Source: Gammaproteobacteria bacterium
GTDB taxonomy: Bacteria > Pseudomonadota > Gammaproteobacteria > UBA9214
DNA: 7,082 nt
Assembly: GCA_030599705.1 (NCBI GenBank)
Contig: JAUVNM010000089.1
Coordinates: forward strand, 1-7,082
Direction: 5' to 3'
Shown here: positions 1 through 5,770 of the stretch, one piece after another
Layout of the letters: each line of letters begins with the position of its first letter
Numbering within the stretch: position 1 is the stretch's first letter
Program-made: the position numbers and the translations under genes
Notes under the pieces: generated by a model
Database searches by the model: none
Told to the model about the DNA's origin: nothing
What the model saw: only the letters and a program-made list of their open reading frames with translations

Positions 1-750
1 ATCGGAGCGGACCTCACCCGACAGCTCGTCCATGAAGACCTTTTTGAGCTCGGTCGGCAATACCAGGGTATTCCGGAAGTTTTTGCCCACGAACGTTGCC
101 TGATAACCCCTGCCGTAGAAGACCTCGTTGATGGCTGCCCGGACTTCAATGCCCGGCAAGTGGATCCTGCCCAGTCTTTCGACCCATCGATCAATGTCGG
201 CCTGCCAGCGCTGCGTATCCAGCTGCTCGGTACCGATGTTGAACAGCGGTACATCGCCCATGCCGGGGCGCTGGTAATTGTAGGAATGGACGTCATACAC
301 CAGCACCTGCGGGTGCAGTGATTCGAGTTTCTCATAGAGTGCACCGAGTACTGTGTAAAATACAGTGTGCTTTGCCAGGGAGGTTGCATTCTCCGTGTCA
401 CTCAGCGGCGTGTGCCAGACTGCCTGTCCCCAGGCCTCGTCATAGACACAGGTTTCCGGTGCGCGGTTCAGATCGTATTCGTAGCGGGAATCGCTGGCGA
501 CCACCGTGATCGGCATGTTCGCGGCAATGTCGGCGGTATACGGGTCTTCCTCGTGCAGACGTTCCGGTTCGCTGATGGCGCAGTTCTCCACCAGGCCTGC
601 ACGCAGGCGATGGCCGTTGTGTATTGCCGTGCACACGAAATGCGTGTAGTCCTCGACCTTGACAATGAATGCGCCATCGTTGACGGCAGCATGAAATGTC
701 CTGCCCGCGCGTATCGCCTCTATGCAGCCACCGGTATCCAGCTCTATCAT
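1..750 (-). CDS. N-formylglutamate amidohydrolase family protein (C-terminus beyond window)
   Basis: Reading down from ATG at 750, 250 codons are open to the window edge, so the C-terminus is missing. Family signatures seen: HNGHRLR at residues 44-50, EEDPYT at 67-72, a DLNR motif at 93-96 inside SRYEYDLNR, YDVHSYN at 152-158 and GRGYQATFVG at 213-222. These match the N-formylglutamate amidohydrolase (FGase, PF05013) family, cytoplasmic hydrolases that in the Hut pathway release glutamate and formate from N-formyl-L-glutamate; the His and Asp residues are the likely metal and catalytic ligands. The start codon overlaps the transporter stop (ATGA, 750-747), with AGGA nine bases upstream (763-760), so the gene is probably translationally coupled to it. 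No other Hut gene is visible, so a role in histidine degradation is not supported. Relatives of this type sometimes sit beside ATP-grasp and QEGLA-motif (DUF1704) genes, which could lie past the left edge. The family call is firm; the substrate is inferred. Confidence 0.85.
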   Translation of the reverse strand, partial: MIELDTGGCIEAIRAGRTFHAAVNDGAFIVKVEDYTHFVCTAIHNGHRLRAGLVENCAISEPERLHEEDPYTADIAANMPITVVASDSRYEYDLNRAPETCVYDEAWGQAVWHTPLSDTENATSLAKHTVFYTVLGALYEKLESLHPQVLVYDVHSYNYQRPGMGDVPLFNIGTEQLDTQRWQADIDRWVERLGRIHLPGIEVRAAINEVFYGRGYQATFVGKNFRNTLVLPTELKKVFMDELSGEVRSD

Positions 751-2879
751 TGTTGTTCGTCCTGTTCCGTGCGCCCGTAGACCCAGTATTGTTCCAGCTT
801 GTCTGTCATACCCTTTGTTACCATTACTTCAAGAAACAGGTTGATGAAGTTCCTGAAATCAGTCTGTTGGTGCGGAAGCACCAGTGACAGCGCAACCATT
901 TCCGACATGCCTTGCGGGACGACCATTGAGTAGTACGGAAAGACAAGTGTCCAGGCCGAACCCGATTCGGCGGTATACAGCATGGCGTCTACATCCACCG
1001 TGCCTTTCAGGTAGTCCCTGGGGGAATCGACGAGCACAATTTCTACCTCGTCAAAATAACTTTCGATGAGTGGCCCGTACAGTGACTTGTGCAGGGCACG
1101 CAGCACCCCGATACGCAGTGGCCCCTGGGCACGAATCCTCTTCAAGGTGGAAAAGCCGGAGCGCCGATAGTCGGGCACCAGAAAGCCGACATGCTCATAC
1201 AGGTAAGGATCGCTTACCGCCCACATCCGGGCACGTTCCGTGGTGACGATCAATGCGCCGGCGAATACATCGATACGTCCCTCATTCAATGCCGCCCTGG
1301 CCTGGTCCTTTTCCAGTTGCACCAGCTCCAGGCCAACGCCAAGTTTCGATGCCAGTATGCGCATCAGGTCGATATCGAAACCCACCACGTTGCTCTGTTT
1401 GTTGCGGAAGGCAAATGGCAGTGAATCGGGCGGAAAGCCGATCCGCAGGCTGCCGCGCCCTTCGATGACATCCAGACGCGGGCTGGCGATCATGTTGTCA
1501 TCCAGCTTCTCCGGCAACTTGATGACGCGCTCGACGGTAACCGTTTCCTGCGCCGTCATTGATACGAAAGAGTCGTAGCCGGCGTACTCGTAGGGGATTA
1601 AGTGGGTGAGGGCGCTACCCAGTCCCCACATCAGCAGTCCCATGGCAATGACACTGATTCCCAGTACTTTCAGCAAGCCGGTCTTCCTGAGCAACCCGAG
1701 CATGGCGCTGGCGCCCAGCAGGCTGATGACCACGGCGTGCATGGCGGCCAGTACCGTGGCAAAGCGTGCAGTCATGACACTGCCGAGCAGATAGAGCTGG
1801 AACAGGTCCGAGGGCAGGTGAAAATAATCCAGCATGAAGGGCAGCGCGACGGCCATGGTGCCGAATGCCGACACTGCGCCGGTCACCACGAAGCCGGGAT
1901 ACTGCGCGCCATCCAGCGGCGAGCCGACGAACCACCCGGCGAACAGGATAAAGCCGATACCCAGCAGCGTGCCGACACTCGGGAAGCTGTAGGCTGTCGG
2001 CACCAGCACATCGATGGTCGTGGCGGCCTCGCTGTTTTTGTGCTTGATCCGGTGTCTGCGCAGCAGGACCTTGCAGCGTTCGACGATCATCGGCAACACT
2101 ACCAGCACGGTGCCGGCGGCAAAGGCGGTCACCATGGCGGGTATGGCCGTGCGCATTACTTCCCGGTAACTAAAGGGCGTCGCCCAGGCAACGAACAGCG
2201 GCAGGGTGATAAAGGTCAGCACCAGCCAGGCACCGGCATAGACCCACAGGTAGACCTGCAAGCGGGCCAGCGAGTGGAGGTCCAGCGTGCCCGCGGCGGC
2301 GGCGGACAGGGCAAATATTCCGATTGGCGCGAGCTTGGCCACGAACGAGGCCATCTTCATCAGTGCATCGCTGACGTTCTGCAGCGCCTGCAACAGCATG
2401 TCTTTATTCGGCACCGCGATCAACGAGATTCCCATGGCGATACTGAACACCACGACCGCCGGCACGGTGGTATTGGCAAGCACCTTGAAGGGGTTGGCCG
2501 GGATATACAATTCGAGTGGGTCGAAGCTTGCCGGTTGGGTAATCAGGCCGCGGCTGAAAAAGGAGGCCGATTCCCAGTCCGGGAAGGCGAACGGCATGGC
2601 CAGCAGGGTGAGCATGGTGGTTGCCCAGAGAAACAGGATCAGTCCCGCTCCGACAATCCCGATGCGCCGGGCCATGGCCATGTCCAGCTGCCCGAGTCCG
2701 CCGATCAGGGAAAACAGGATGTAGGGCAGCACCGTCATCTGCAGCAGGCGGATGTAGGCATCGCCGATGACCTCCAGCTTGCCGGCCGGTTCCCCGACCA
2801 GGACACCGAAAACAATACCGCCTACCAGGCTGAAAATGACCCGCTGGAAGGGTGACAGTTTGAGAATATTCAGGTTCAT
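747..2879 (-). CDS. SDF-type dicarboxylate/amino-acid symporter fused to an SBP_bac_3 solute-binding domain
   Basis: A 710-residue two-part membrane protein. Residues 1 to about 395 follow the SDF/DAACS (GltP/DctA, PF00375) layout: N-terminal helices from residue 12, LLQMTVLPYILFSLIGG at 45-61, NPFKVLANTTVPAVVVFSIAMG at about 129-150, KLAPIGIFAL at 182-191 and an HP1-like segment ending VVLP at 260-263. An additional helix at about 402-427 follows. Residues 475-700 are a family 3 periplasmic binding domain: LRIGFPPDSLPFAF (478-491), VGFDIDLMRILASKLG (499-514), DVFAGALIVTTERAR (537-551), SDPY (556-559) and the C-terminal MTDKLEQYWVYG (691-702). The extra helix would place the binding domain in the periplasm. 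The usual symporter is about 400-450 residues with no such domain. The serine-rich HP1 tip, NMDGT and TM8 Asp/Asn motifs are not recognisable, so coupling and substrate are uncertain. No clear Shine-Dalgarno precedes the start, but the first helix fits ATG at 2879. Confidence 0.88.
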   Translation of the reverse strand: MNLNILKLSPFQRVIFSLVGGIVFGVLVGEPAGKLEVIGDAYIRLLQMTVLPYILFSLIGGLGQLDMAMARRIGIVGAGLILFLWATTMLTLLAMPFAFPDWESASFFSRGLITQPASFDPLELYIPANPFKVLANTTVPAVVVFSIAMGISLIAVPNKDMLLQALQNVSDALMKMASFVAKLAPIGIFALSAAAAGTLDLHSLARLQVYLWVYAGAWLVLTFITLPLFVAWATPFSYREVMRTAIPAMVTAFAAGTVLVVLPMIVERCKVLLRRHRIKHKNSEAATTIDVLVPTAYSFPSVGTLLGIGFILFAGWFVGSPLDGAQYPGFVVTGAVSAFGTMAVALPFMLDYFHLPSDLFQLYLLGSVMTARFATVLAAMHAVVISLLGASAMLGLLRKTGLLKVLGISVIAMGLLMWGLGSALTHLIPYEYAGYDSFVSMTAQETVTVERVIKLPEKLDDNMIASPRLDVIEGRGSLRIGFPPDSLPFAFRNKQSNVVGFDIDLMRILASKLGVGLELVQLEKDQARAALNEGRIDVFAGALIVTTERARMWAVSDPYLYEHVGFLVPDYRRSGFSTLKRIRAQGPLRIGVLRALHKSLYGPLIESYFDEVEIVLVDSPRDYLKGTVDVDAMLYTAESGSAWTLVFPYYSMVVPQGMSEMVALSLVLPHQQTDFRNFINLFLEVMVTKGMTDKLEQYWVYGRTEQDEQQ

Positions 2880-2893
2880 CGGGTCATTCTATT

Positions 2894-2921
2894 TGTATAA
2901 TCGTTAAATAGTGAGTGAAAA
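2894..2921 (-). promoter_or_regulatory. Candidate promoter for the transporter-amidohydrolase operon
   Basis: On the minus strand TTTTCA (2921-2916) and TATACA (2899-2894) are separated by 16 bases, a moderate sigma-70-like match. Transcription would begin within about 10 bases of the ATG at 2879, giving a very short leader. The same AT-rich patch contains TATAAT on the plus strand (2896-2901) without a convincing -35, so a divergent promoter is possible. This is pattern matching only. Confidence 0.28.
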
Positions 2922-2991
2922 TGGCAATAAAGTCACCCTTGCTTATGTTCGGCTTGGAATCTCTGGCTGGTATCGGGATGCCTGTGACTGA

Positions 2992-3063
2992 TTGTAGGAG
3001 CGAGCGTGCTCGCGAACGCGATCTTCCCGGATACCTGATTCGCCAGCATGCTGGCTCCTACAA
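2992..3063. repeat. REP doublet 1 (REPIN-like inverted pair)
   Basis: Two inverted copies of a 25-base REP-type element, at 2992-3016 (plus) and 3039-3063 (minus), separated by 22 bases. Each starts TTGTAGGAGC and ends GCGAA around a short hairpin (GCGAGCGTGCTCGC in the left copy; GCCAGCATGCTGGC in the right). The conserved GTAGGAGC head with a variable but compensated stem is the hallmark of Pseudomonas-type REP sequences mobilised by RAYT (REP-associated tyrosine) transposases. No RAYT gene is in the window. The doublet lies between the divergent transporter operon and the small membrane protein gene. Confidence 0.9.
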
Positions 3064-3110
3064 GTCCGCGGATGCATACACGGTTTTCTGAAGAGCCAGA
3101 AAAAATGACA

Positions 3111-3116
3111 GGGGAG
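3111..3116 (+). promoter_or_regulatory. Shine-Dalgarno choosing the start at 3126
   Basis: GGGGAG lies nine bases before ATG 3126. In-frame ATGs at 3048 (inside the REP element), 3075 and 3105 have no comparable site, so the shorter protein is favoured. Confidence 0.55.
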
Positions 3117-3125
3117 AATCCAGGG

Positions 3126-3650
3126 ATGACTGACGAACCACTCGCGCCGCCGCCTGGCTGGCGCTTCCGCCTCGGGGTGATCCTGATTGCTGTATCGATC
3201 ATGTCTCCCCTTGGGGCCTTGTTTGTGCCCCTTACCAATCTAACAGCCGGAATGAAGGCCACGCTGACCGGGTTGTTGATCGCGGGTGTCCCCGAAATCC
3301 TGACCGTACTCGCGGTTGCCGTGATGGGCAAGGCCGGCTTCACCTATGTCAAGAACCGTATCATGGCCGTGATCCGGCCGGCACTGGGTCGGCTCGCCCC
3401 GGCCAGAGAAGTGGGACCAACACGCTACTACATCGGGCTGACGATGCTGCTCATCCCGGGGATCTATGCCTGGGTCCTCATGTACACGCCACCCGAGGTG
3501 ATCCCGGGCTTCCCCGAGTATCAGATCCACCTCGGCCTGGCGGTCGATTTCATCTTTATCTGCAGCTTTTTCGTGCTCGGTGGCGACTTCTGGGACAAGC
3601 TACGGGCATTGTTTATTCACAAGGCTCGGGTACAATTTCCCGCGTCATAA
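3126..3650 (+). CDS. Small four-helix membrane protein, resembles transporter-suffix-domain proteins
   Basis: A 174-residue protein from the preferred ATG. Hydrophobic segments lie at about 14-36, 45-67, 101-121 and 134-152, predicting four inner-membrane helices. The N-terminal half (GWRFRLGVIL at 11-20, LTGLLIAGVPEILTVLAVAV at 48-67, GKAGFTYVK at 69-77) resembles, from memory, the 'transporter suffix domain' found at the end of some RND transporters and as a free-standing protein; that assignment is tentative. The second half repeats the layout: RYYIGLTMLL (100-109), HLGLAVDFIF (135-144), GGDFWDKLRALF (152-163). This suggests an internal two-helix duplication. In-frame upstream ATGs would extend the protein into the REP element with no hydrophobic or conserved-looking sequence, so they are disfavoured. 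Function is unknown. No terminator follows; the next reading frame starts 44 bases downstream. Confidence 0.75.
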   Translation: MTDEPLAPPPGWRFRLGVILIAVSIMSPLGALFVPLTNLTAGMKATLTGLLIAGVPEILTVLAVAVMGKAGFTYVKNRIMAVIRPALGRLAPAREVGPTRYYIGLTMLLIPGIYAWVLMYTPPEVIPGFPEYQIHLGLAVDFIFICSFFVLGGDFWDKLRALFIHKARVQFPAS

Positions 3651-3693
3651 CCATCCCGATTCTGAACATTCTGGTTACTGCAAGGAGCGAACA

Positions 3694-3949
3694 ATGCAAC
3701 ATTCCCAAAACAACAAAAAAGCAGCGGTATCCATGCCGTCAGCCTGGGTCCTCGGGTGCTGAACAGCGGAGCGTCAAGGGCAAGGAACTGCTGATCGAAG
3801 GCCGCGTAGGCCCGCAGGCACGCAAGGCACTGGAGGCGCGTGGCTGGTCGGTCAGGGAAGATGTGCAACTGGCGGCCCAGAGATCGCCTGATGCTGCCGG
3901 CAGACCCAATGTTTCACCGGGCGGGGTGGGCGCAGGGGTGTTGCGTTAG
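3694..3949 (+). pseudogene. Frameshifted remnant of a small lipoprotein-like gene
   Basis: A strong AAGGAG (3682-3687) sits six bases before ATG 3694. The frame reads a basic start and a short hydrophobic stretch ending VLGC, which resembles a lipobox, then stops at once at TGA (3760-3762). Skipping the single T at 3760 places GAA (3761) in a frame open for 62 codons to TAG at 3947-3949. That part reads VKGKELLIEGRV, then ARKALEARGWSVRED, and ends in a Gly/Pro-rich tail. The good ribosome site, the abrupt stop after the Cys and the coding-like +1 frame suggest a one-base frameshift, or an internal deletion joining a 5' end to a 3' tail. I do not recognise the parent family. It could instead be non-coding sequence carrying a chance 22-codon ORF. 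It directly precedes another defective gene, which supports decay of this block. Confidence 0.45.
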
Positions 3950-3961
3950 TTCAATATCTTC

Positions 3962-3968
3962 AAGGAGG
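3962..3968 (+). promoter_or_regulatory. Strong Shine-Dalgarno of the interrupted outer-membrane gene
   Basis: AAGGAGG lies five bases before ATG 3974. It marks the original start of a gene whose tenth codon is now TAG. Confidence 0.6.
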
Positions 3969-3973
3969 ACTCC

Positions 3974-4870
3974 ATGATTAATGTTTGCCAAGAGGTAAAA
4001 TAGTTTCTGTATTTATCCTTTCTCCTGGCGTGCCTGTCCGGCACACCGATGGCACTGGCCGGGGAGGGCGGTGGTGGCGCGGCGGAACTGGCGGCCCTGC
4101 TGCAGGATCCGCTGGCCAACCTGTCGGCTGTTATGACCGACAACACGTTCAGCTTCAAAACCTGACCGGATCACGATGACAAGGCCTACGAGTTTAATCT
4201 TCAGCCCGTGTATTCACTGAATTTTCCCGAACTGGGTATTACCGTCATCCCGCGGGCAATGATTCCCTTTGTTGGCGTGAAACCCGGGGCCGACCTGCCG
4301 CGGCTTGGTTTCGATGAAGTCGATGATCCCGTTTTAACGGGGGGAAATGACAAGGGTTACGAGTGGGGCCTGTCGGACATCGTTACCCAGTTCTTTATTA
4401 CCCCGATGGGCCAGGAAGGCTGGAAATGGGGAGCGGGTCCGATGATCTCCTGGAAGACCCGCACCGACAATGACGTCAAGGGCGCCGGTGGAGGCGCCGG
4501 TCCGATCGGCGTGCTGGTTGGTGCGCTCGGTCCGATCGATGTTGCGGCCCTGGGCGGGCACCTGTGGGGCTTCGATGGCGACTTCAGCACCTCGATCGTA
4601 CAACCCATGCTGTATTACAACTTCGACTCCATCCCGGGCGCCTATGTTGCCTATAACAATACGGCATCCTACGATCACAAGACGCAAGGCAGTAACGGCA
4701 ACAGCTGGACCATTCCGCTCGGGCTTACGACAGGCCGGACCTTTGATATGGGCGGTGGGCACGGTTTCGATATCGGGATCGGTGGCTATCACCTGCCCAG
4801 CTGGGGCCGGCCCAAGGGTGGCGCGAAATACCAGCTGAAACTTGGGTTGACCTGGATTTTCCCGCGGTAA
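3974..4870 (+). pseudogene. Outer-membrane beta-barrel/'transporter' protein interrupted by two in-frame stops
   Basis: From ATG 3974 to TAA 4868-4870 one frame of 298 positions contains only two stops: TAG at codon 10 (4001-4003) and TGA at codon 64 (4163-4165). Read through, codons 8-29 form a signal peptide (VK, stop, FLYLSFLLACLSG, ending ALA, cleavage before GEGGGG). This is followed by LLQDPLANLSAVMTDNTFSF, then LQPVYSLNFPELGITVIPRA, WGLSDIVTQFF, WKWGAGPMISW, VQPMLYYNFDSIPG and a C-terminal LKLGLTWIFPR. Alternating aromatic residues and a terminal aromatic strand indicate an outer-membrane barrel. The pattern matches a proteobacterial family often labelled 'transporter' or, misleadingly, 'neuromedin U'; I recall the QDPLAN...MTDN...QPVY signature. 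The surviving 220-codon ORF from GTG 4208 lacks a signal peptide and the first strands, so it should not make an exported protein. No frameshift is visible, so the damage is recent or is sequencing error. Other genes here end in TGA, TAA and TAG, arguing against a changed genetic code. Confidence 0.75.
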
Positions 4871-4894
4871 GGAATCCGATGCTTCCTTGTTTTT
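4869..4894 (+). terminator. Possible weak intrinsic terminator after the barrel gene
   Basis: AAGGAA (4869-4874) can pair with TTCCTT (4883-4888) across an eight-base loop, followed by G and a run of five T (4890-4894). The stem is short and AT-rich, so the call is tentative. Confidence 0.35.
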
Positions 4895-4914
4895 AATCCC
4901 TTGGGGTTCTATTC

Positions 4915-4932
4915 TTCGCCGCTTGCGGCGAA
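4915..4932. repeat. Perfect short palindrome, possibly a degenerate REP half
   Basis: TTCGCCGC and GCGGCGAA form an eight-base perfect stem around TT. The core CGCTTGCG and the closing GCGAA resemble the stems of the adjacent REP elements but lack the GTAGGAGC head. No T-run follows, so it is not a standard terminator. Confidence 0.5.
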
Positions 4933-4934
4933 TA

Positions 4935-5028
4935 TTGTAGGAGCCAGCTTGCTGGCGAACTGGTGGCGACCCGGACGCACGGCTGCCAAATTGTGCAGTG
5001 ATTATTCGCGGGCAAGCCCGCTCCTACG
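4935..5028. repeat. REP doublet 2 (REPIN-like inverted pair)
   Basis: A plus-strand REP at 4935-4959 (TTGTAGGAGC head, hairpin GCCAGCTTGCTGGC, GAA end) faces a minus-strand REP at 5005-5028 (CGTAGGAGC head, hairpin GCGGGCTTGCCCGC, GAA end), with 45 bases between. Heads and tails are conserved while stem bases change in compensated pairs, both within this pair and relative to the doublet at 2992-3063. The element fills most of the gap between the interrupted barrel gene and the lipoprotein gene. Confidence 0.9.
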
Positions 5029-5104
5029 ATGGGTAGATTACCGTTGCAGGGCCGAATTCATTCGACTATTTGATTCTTTTAATTCATAACAGGAAATACA
5101 TACT

Positions 5105-5647
5105 ATGAAAATTCACCACCTTCTACTGCTTTGTGTAACGTTGTTTTTCAGCGGCTGTGCAACCCTTACCAAAGATATCGATGTCAAAACCGAGACTGCA
5201 TCCGGGGTCAGCCTGGCTGACTACAAGACCTTTGCCTGGGTCGCCTCGGCACAGATCGTCAATGACCCCCACGGCAACTGGGAACCAACAAATTTCGATG
5301 CAGATACCGAGATCAAGTTCCTGTTGCTCAAGGAACTTCGTGACAAGGGCCTGGAGGAGACCATGAGAAACCCGGACCTGTTACTGGTATTTGCTGCCGG
5401 TGTGGATATGCAGAATCTGGAGTTTGTTAAAGATTCCAAAACCAAAATGAATAGCCTGCAACAAGTGCCAAAAGGTGCCTTGCTGGTGGTCATGATTGAT
5501 TCGGCGACCAGCCACCCGGTATGGGTAGGCACCGCCACCGGAGATGTGGAGAGTGGGCGCAGTAACGAGGATGTTCGCAAGCGCCTGGCCTATGCCGTCA
5601 AGAAGATGATGGCGGATTGGGGTAAGACGGCACAATCCAGATACTAG
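5105..5647 (+). CDS. DUF4136-like outer-membrane lipoprotein
   Basis: A 180-residue protein. Residues 1-17 form a lipoprotein signal peptide (MKIHH, then LLLLCVTLFFSG) with lipobox FSGC and the lipidated Cys at 18. The following residues are Ala-Thr rather than Asp, which favours sorting to the outer membrane. DYKTFAWV (39-46), an acidic segment with DADTEIKFLLLKELRDKGLE (65-84) and NPDLLLVFAAGVD (89-101) match the DUF4136 layout, and a late segment reads VWVGTATGDVE (139-149). Family members are small secreted or lipidated beta-rich proteins of unknown function. AGGA at 5091-5094 is ten bases before the ATG. The gene stands alone: REP doublet 2 lies upstream and a strong terminator lies 26 bases after TAG. 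No convincing promoter was identified. The lipoprotein call is firm; the family call is likely. Confidence 0.83.
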   Translation: MKIHHLLLLCVTLFFSGCATLTKDIDVKTETASGVSLADYKTFAWVASAQIVNDPHGNWEPTNFDADTEIKFLLLKELRDKGLEETMRNPDLLLVFAAGVDMQNLEFVKDSKTKMNSLQQVPKGALLVVMIDSATSHPVWVGTATGDVESGRSNEDVRKRLAYAVKKMMADWGKTAQSRY

Positions 5648-5673
5648 ACAGGATCCGTCCAGGGACTACAGCG

Positions 5674-5711
5674 ACCGTCATCCCGGCGCAGGCCGGGTTG
5701 ACGGTGTTTTT
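5674..5711 (+). terminator. Strong intrinsic terminator of the lipoprotein gene
   Basis: ACCGTCA (5674-5680) pairs with TGACGGT (5699-5705) and CCCGGC (5682-5687) with GCCGGG (5692-5697). A T-T mismatch separates the two stems and the loop is GCAG; a G and five T follow. It has no T-run in the opposite direction, so it should serve the plus-strand gene rather than the convergent regulator. The hairpin also resembles a CGTCATCCCGG...-type dispersed repeat common in proteobacteria. Confidence 0.82.
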
Positions 5712-5721
5712 GGCTTAAATA

Positions 5722-5743
5722 TGTGCCATTCGGATCTGACCCC
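5722..5743. repeat. Short motif resembling a dispersed GGGGTCAGATCC repeat
   Basis: TGTGCCATTCGGATCTGACC followed by CC reads on the other strand as GGGGTCAGATCCGAATGGCA. Similar GGGGTCAGA(G/T)..CGAAT(T/G) strings recur between genes in many gammaproteobacteria, often near small Y1 transposases. Only one copy is present here and no transposase, so this is recognition from memory. Confidence 0.35.
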
Positions 5744-5770
5744 GGTTATTAGTCGGAACAAGAAAAGAAT

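Noticed and set aside
440..692. Short minus-strand ORFs within the amidohydrolase gene
   Set aside because: They are out-of-frame shadows; the real frame is open from 750 to the window edge.
367..780. 137-codon plus-strand ORF opposite the amidohydrolase gene
   Set aside because: The minus strand carries the recognisable FGase motifs; this frame has none and no ribosome site.
1602..2855. 417-codon plus-strand ORF opposite the transporter
   Set aside because: It is antisense to a clear transporter-binding-protein gene and encodes a Gln/His/Gly/Asp-rich sequence with no domain, as expected from the reverse complement of hydrophobic codons in GC-rich DNA.
3048..3125. Upstream start at 3048 for the small membrane protein
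   Set aside because: It lies inside the REP element, has no ribosome site and adds a polar tail with no family resemblance.
4334..4792. 152-codon minus-strand ORF opposite the barrel gene
   Set aside because: The plus frame has the family-like barrel pattern; the antisense frame has low-complexity, unfamiliar content.
3974..4870. Reassigned TAG/TGA codons or selenocysteine explaining the in-frame stops
   Set aside because: TGA (747), TAG (5645, 5771) and TAA (3648, 4868) all end genes normally in this window, and a Sec residue has no known role in such barrel proteins. Nonsense mutation or sequence error is simpler.
2992..5028. CRISPR-like repeats
   Set aside because: The repeats are inverted pairs with variable stems and no regular spacers; they fit REP elements, not direct CRISPR repeats.
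4901..5089. 62-codon plus-strand ORF in the REP region
   Set aside because: It is made almost entirely of REP and palindrome sequence and has no ribosome site.
5221..5580. 119-codon minus-strand ORF opposite the lipoprotein
   Set aside because: The lipoprotein frame has a signal peptide, a lipobox and DUF4136-like motifs; the antisense ORF has no supporting feature.
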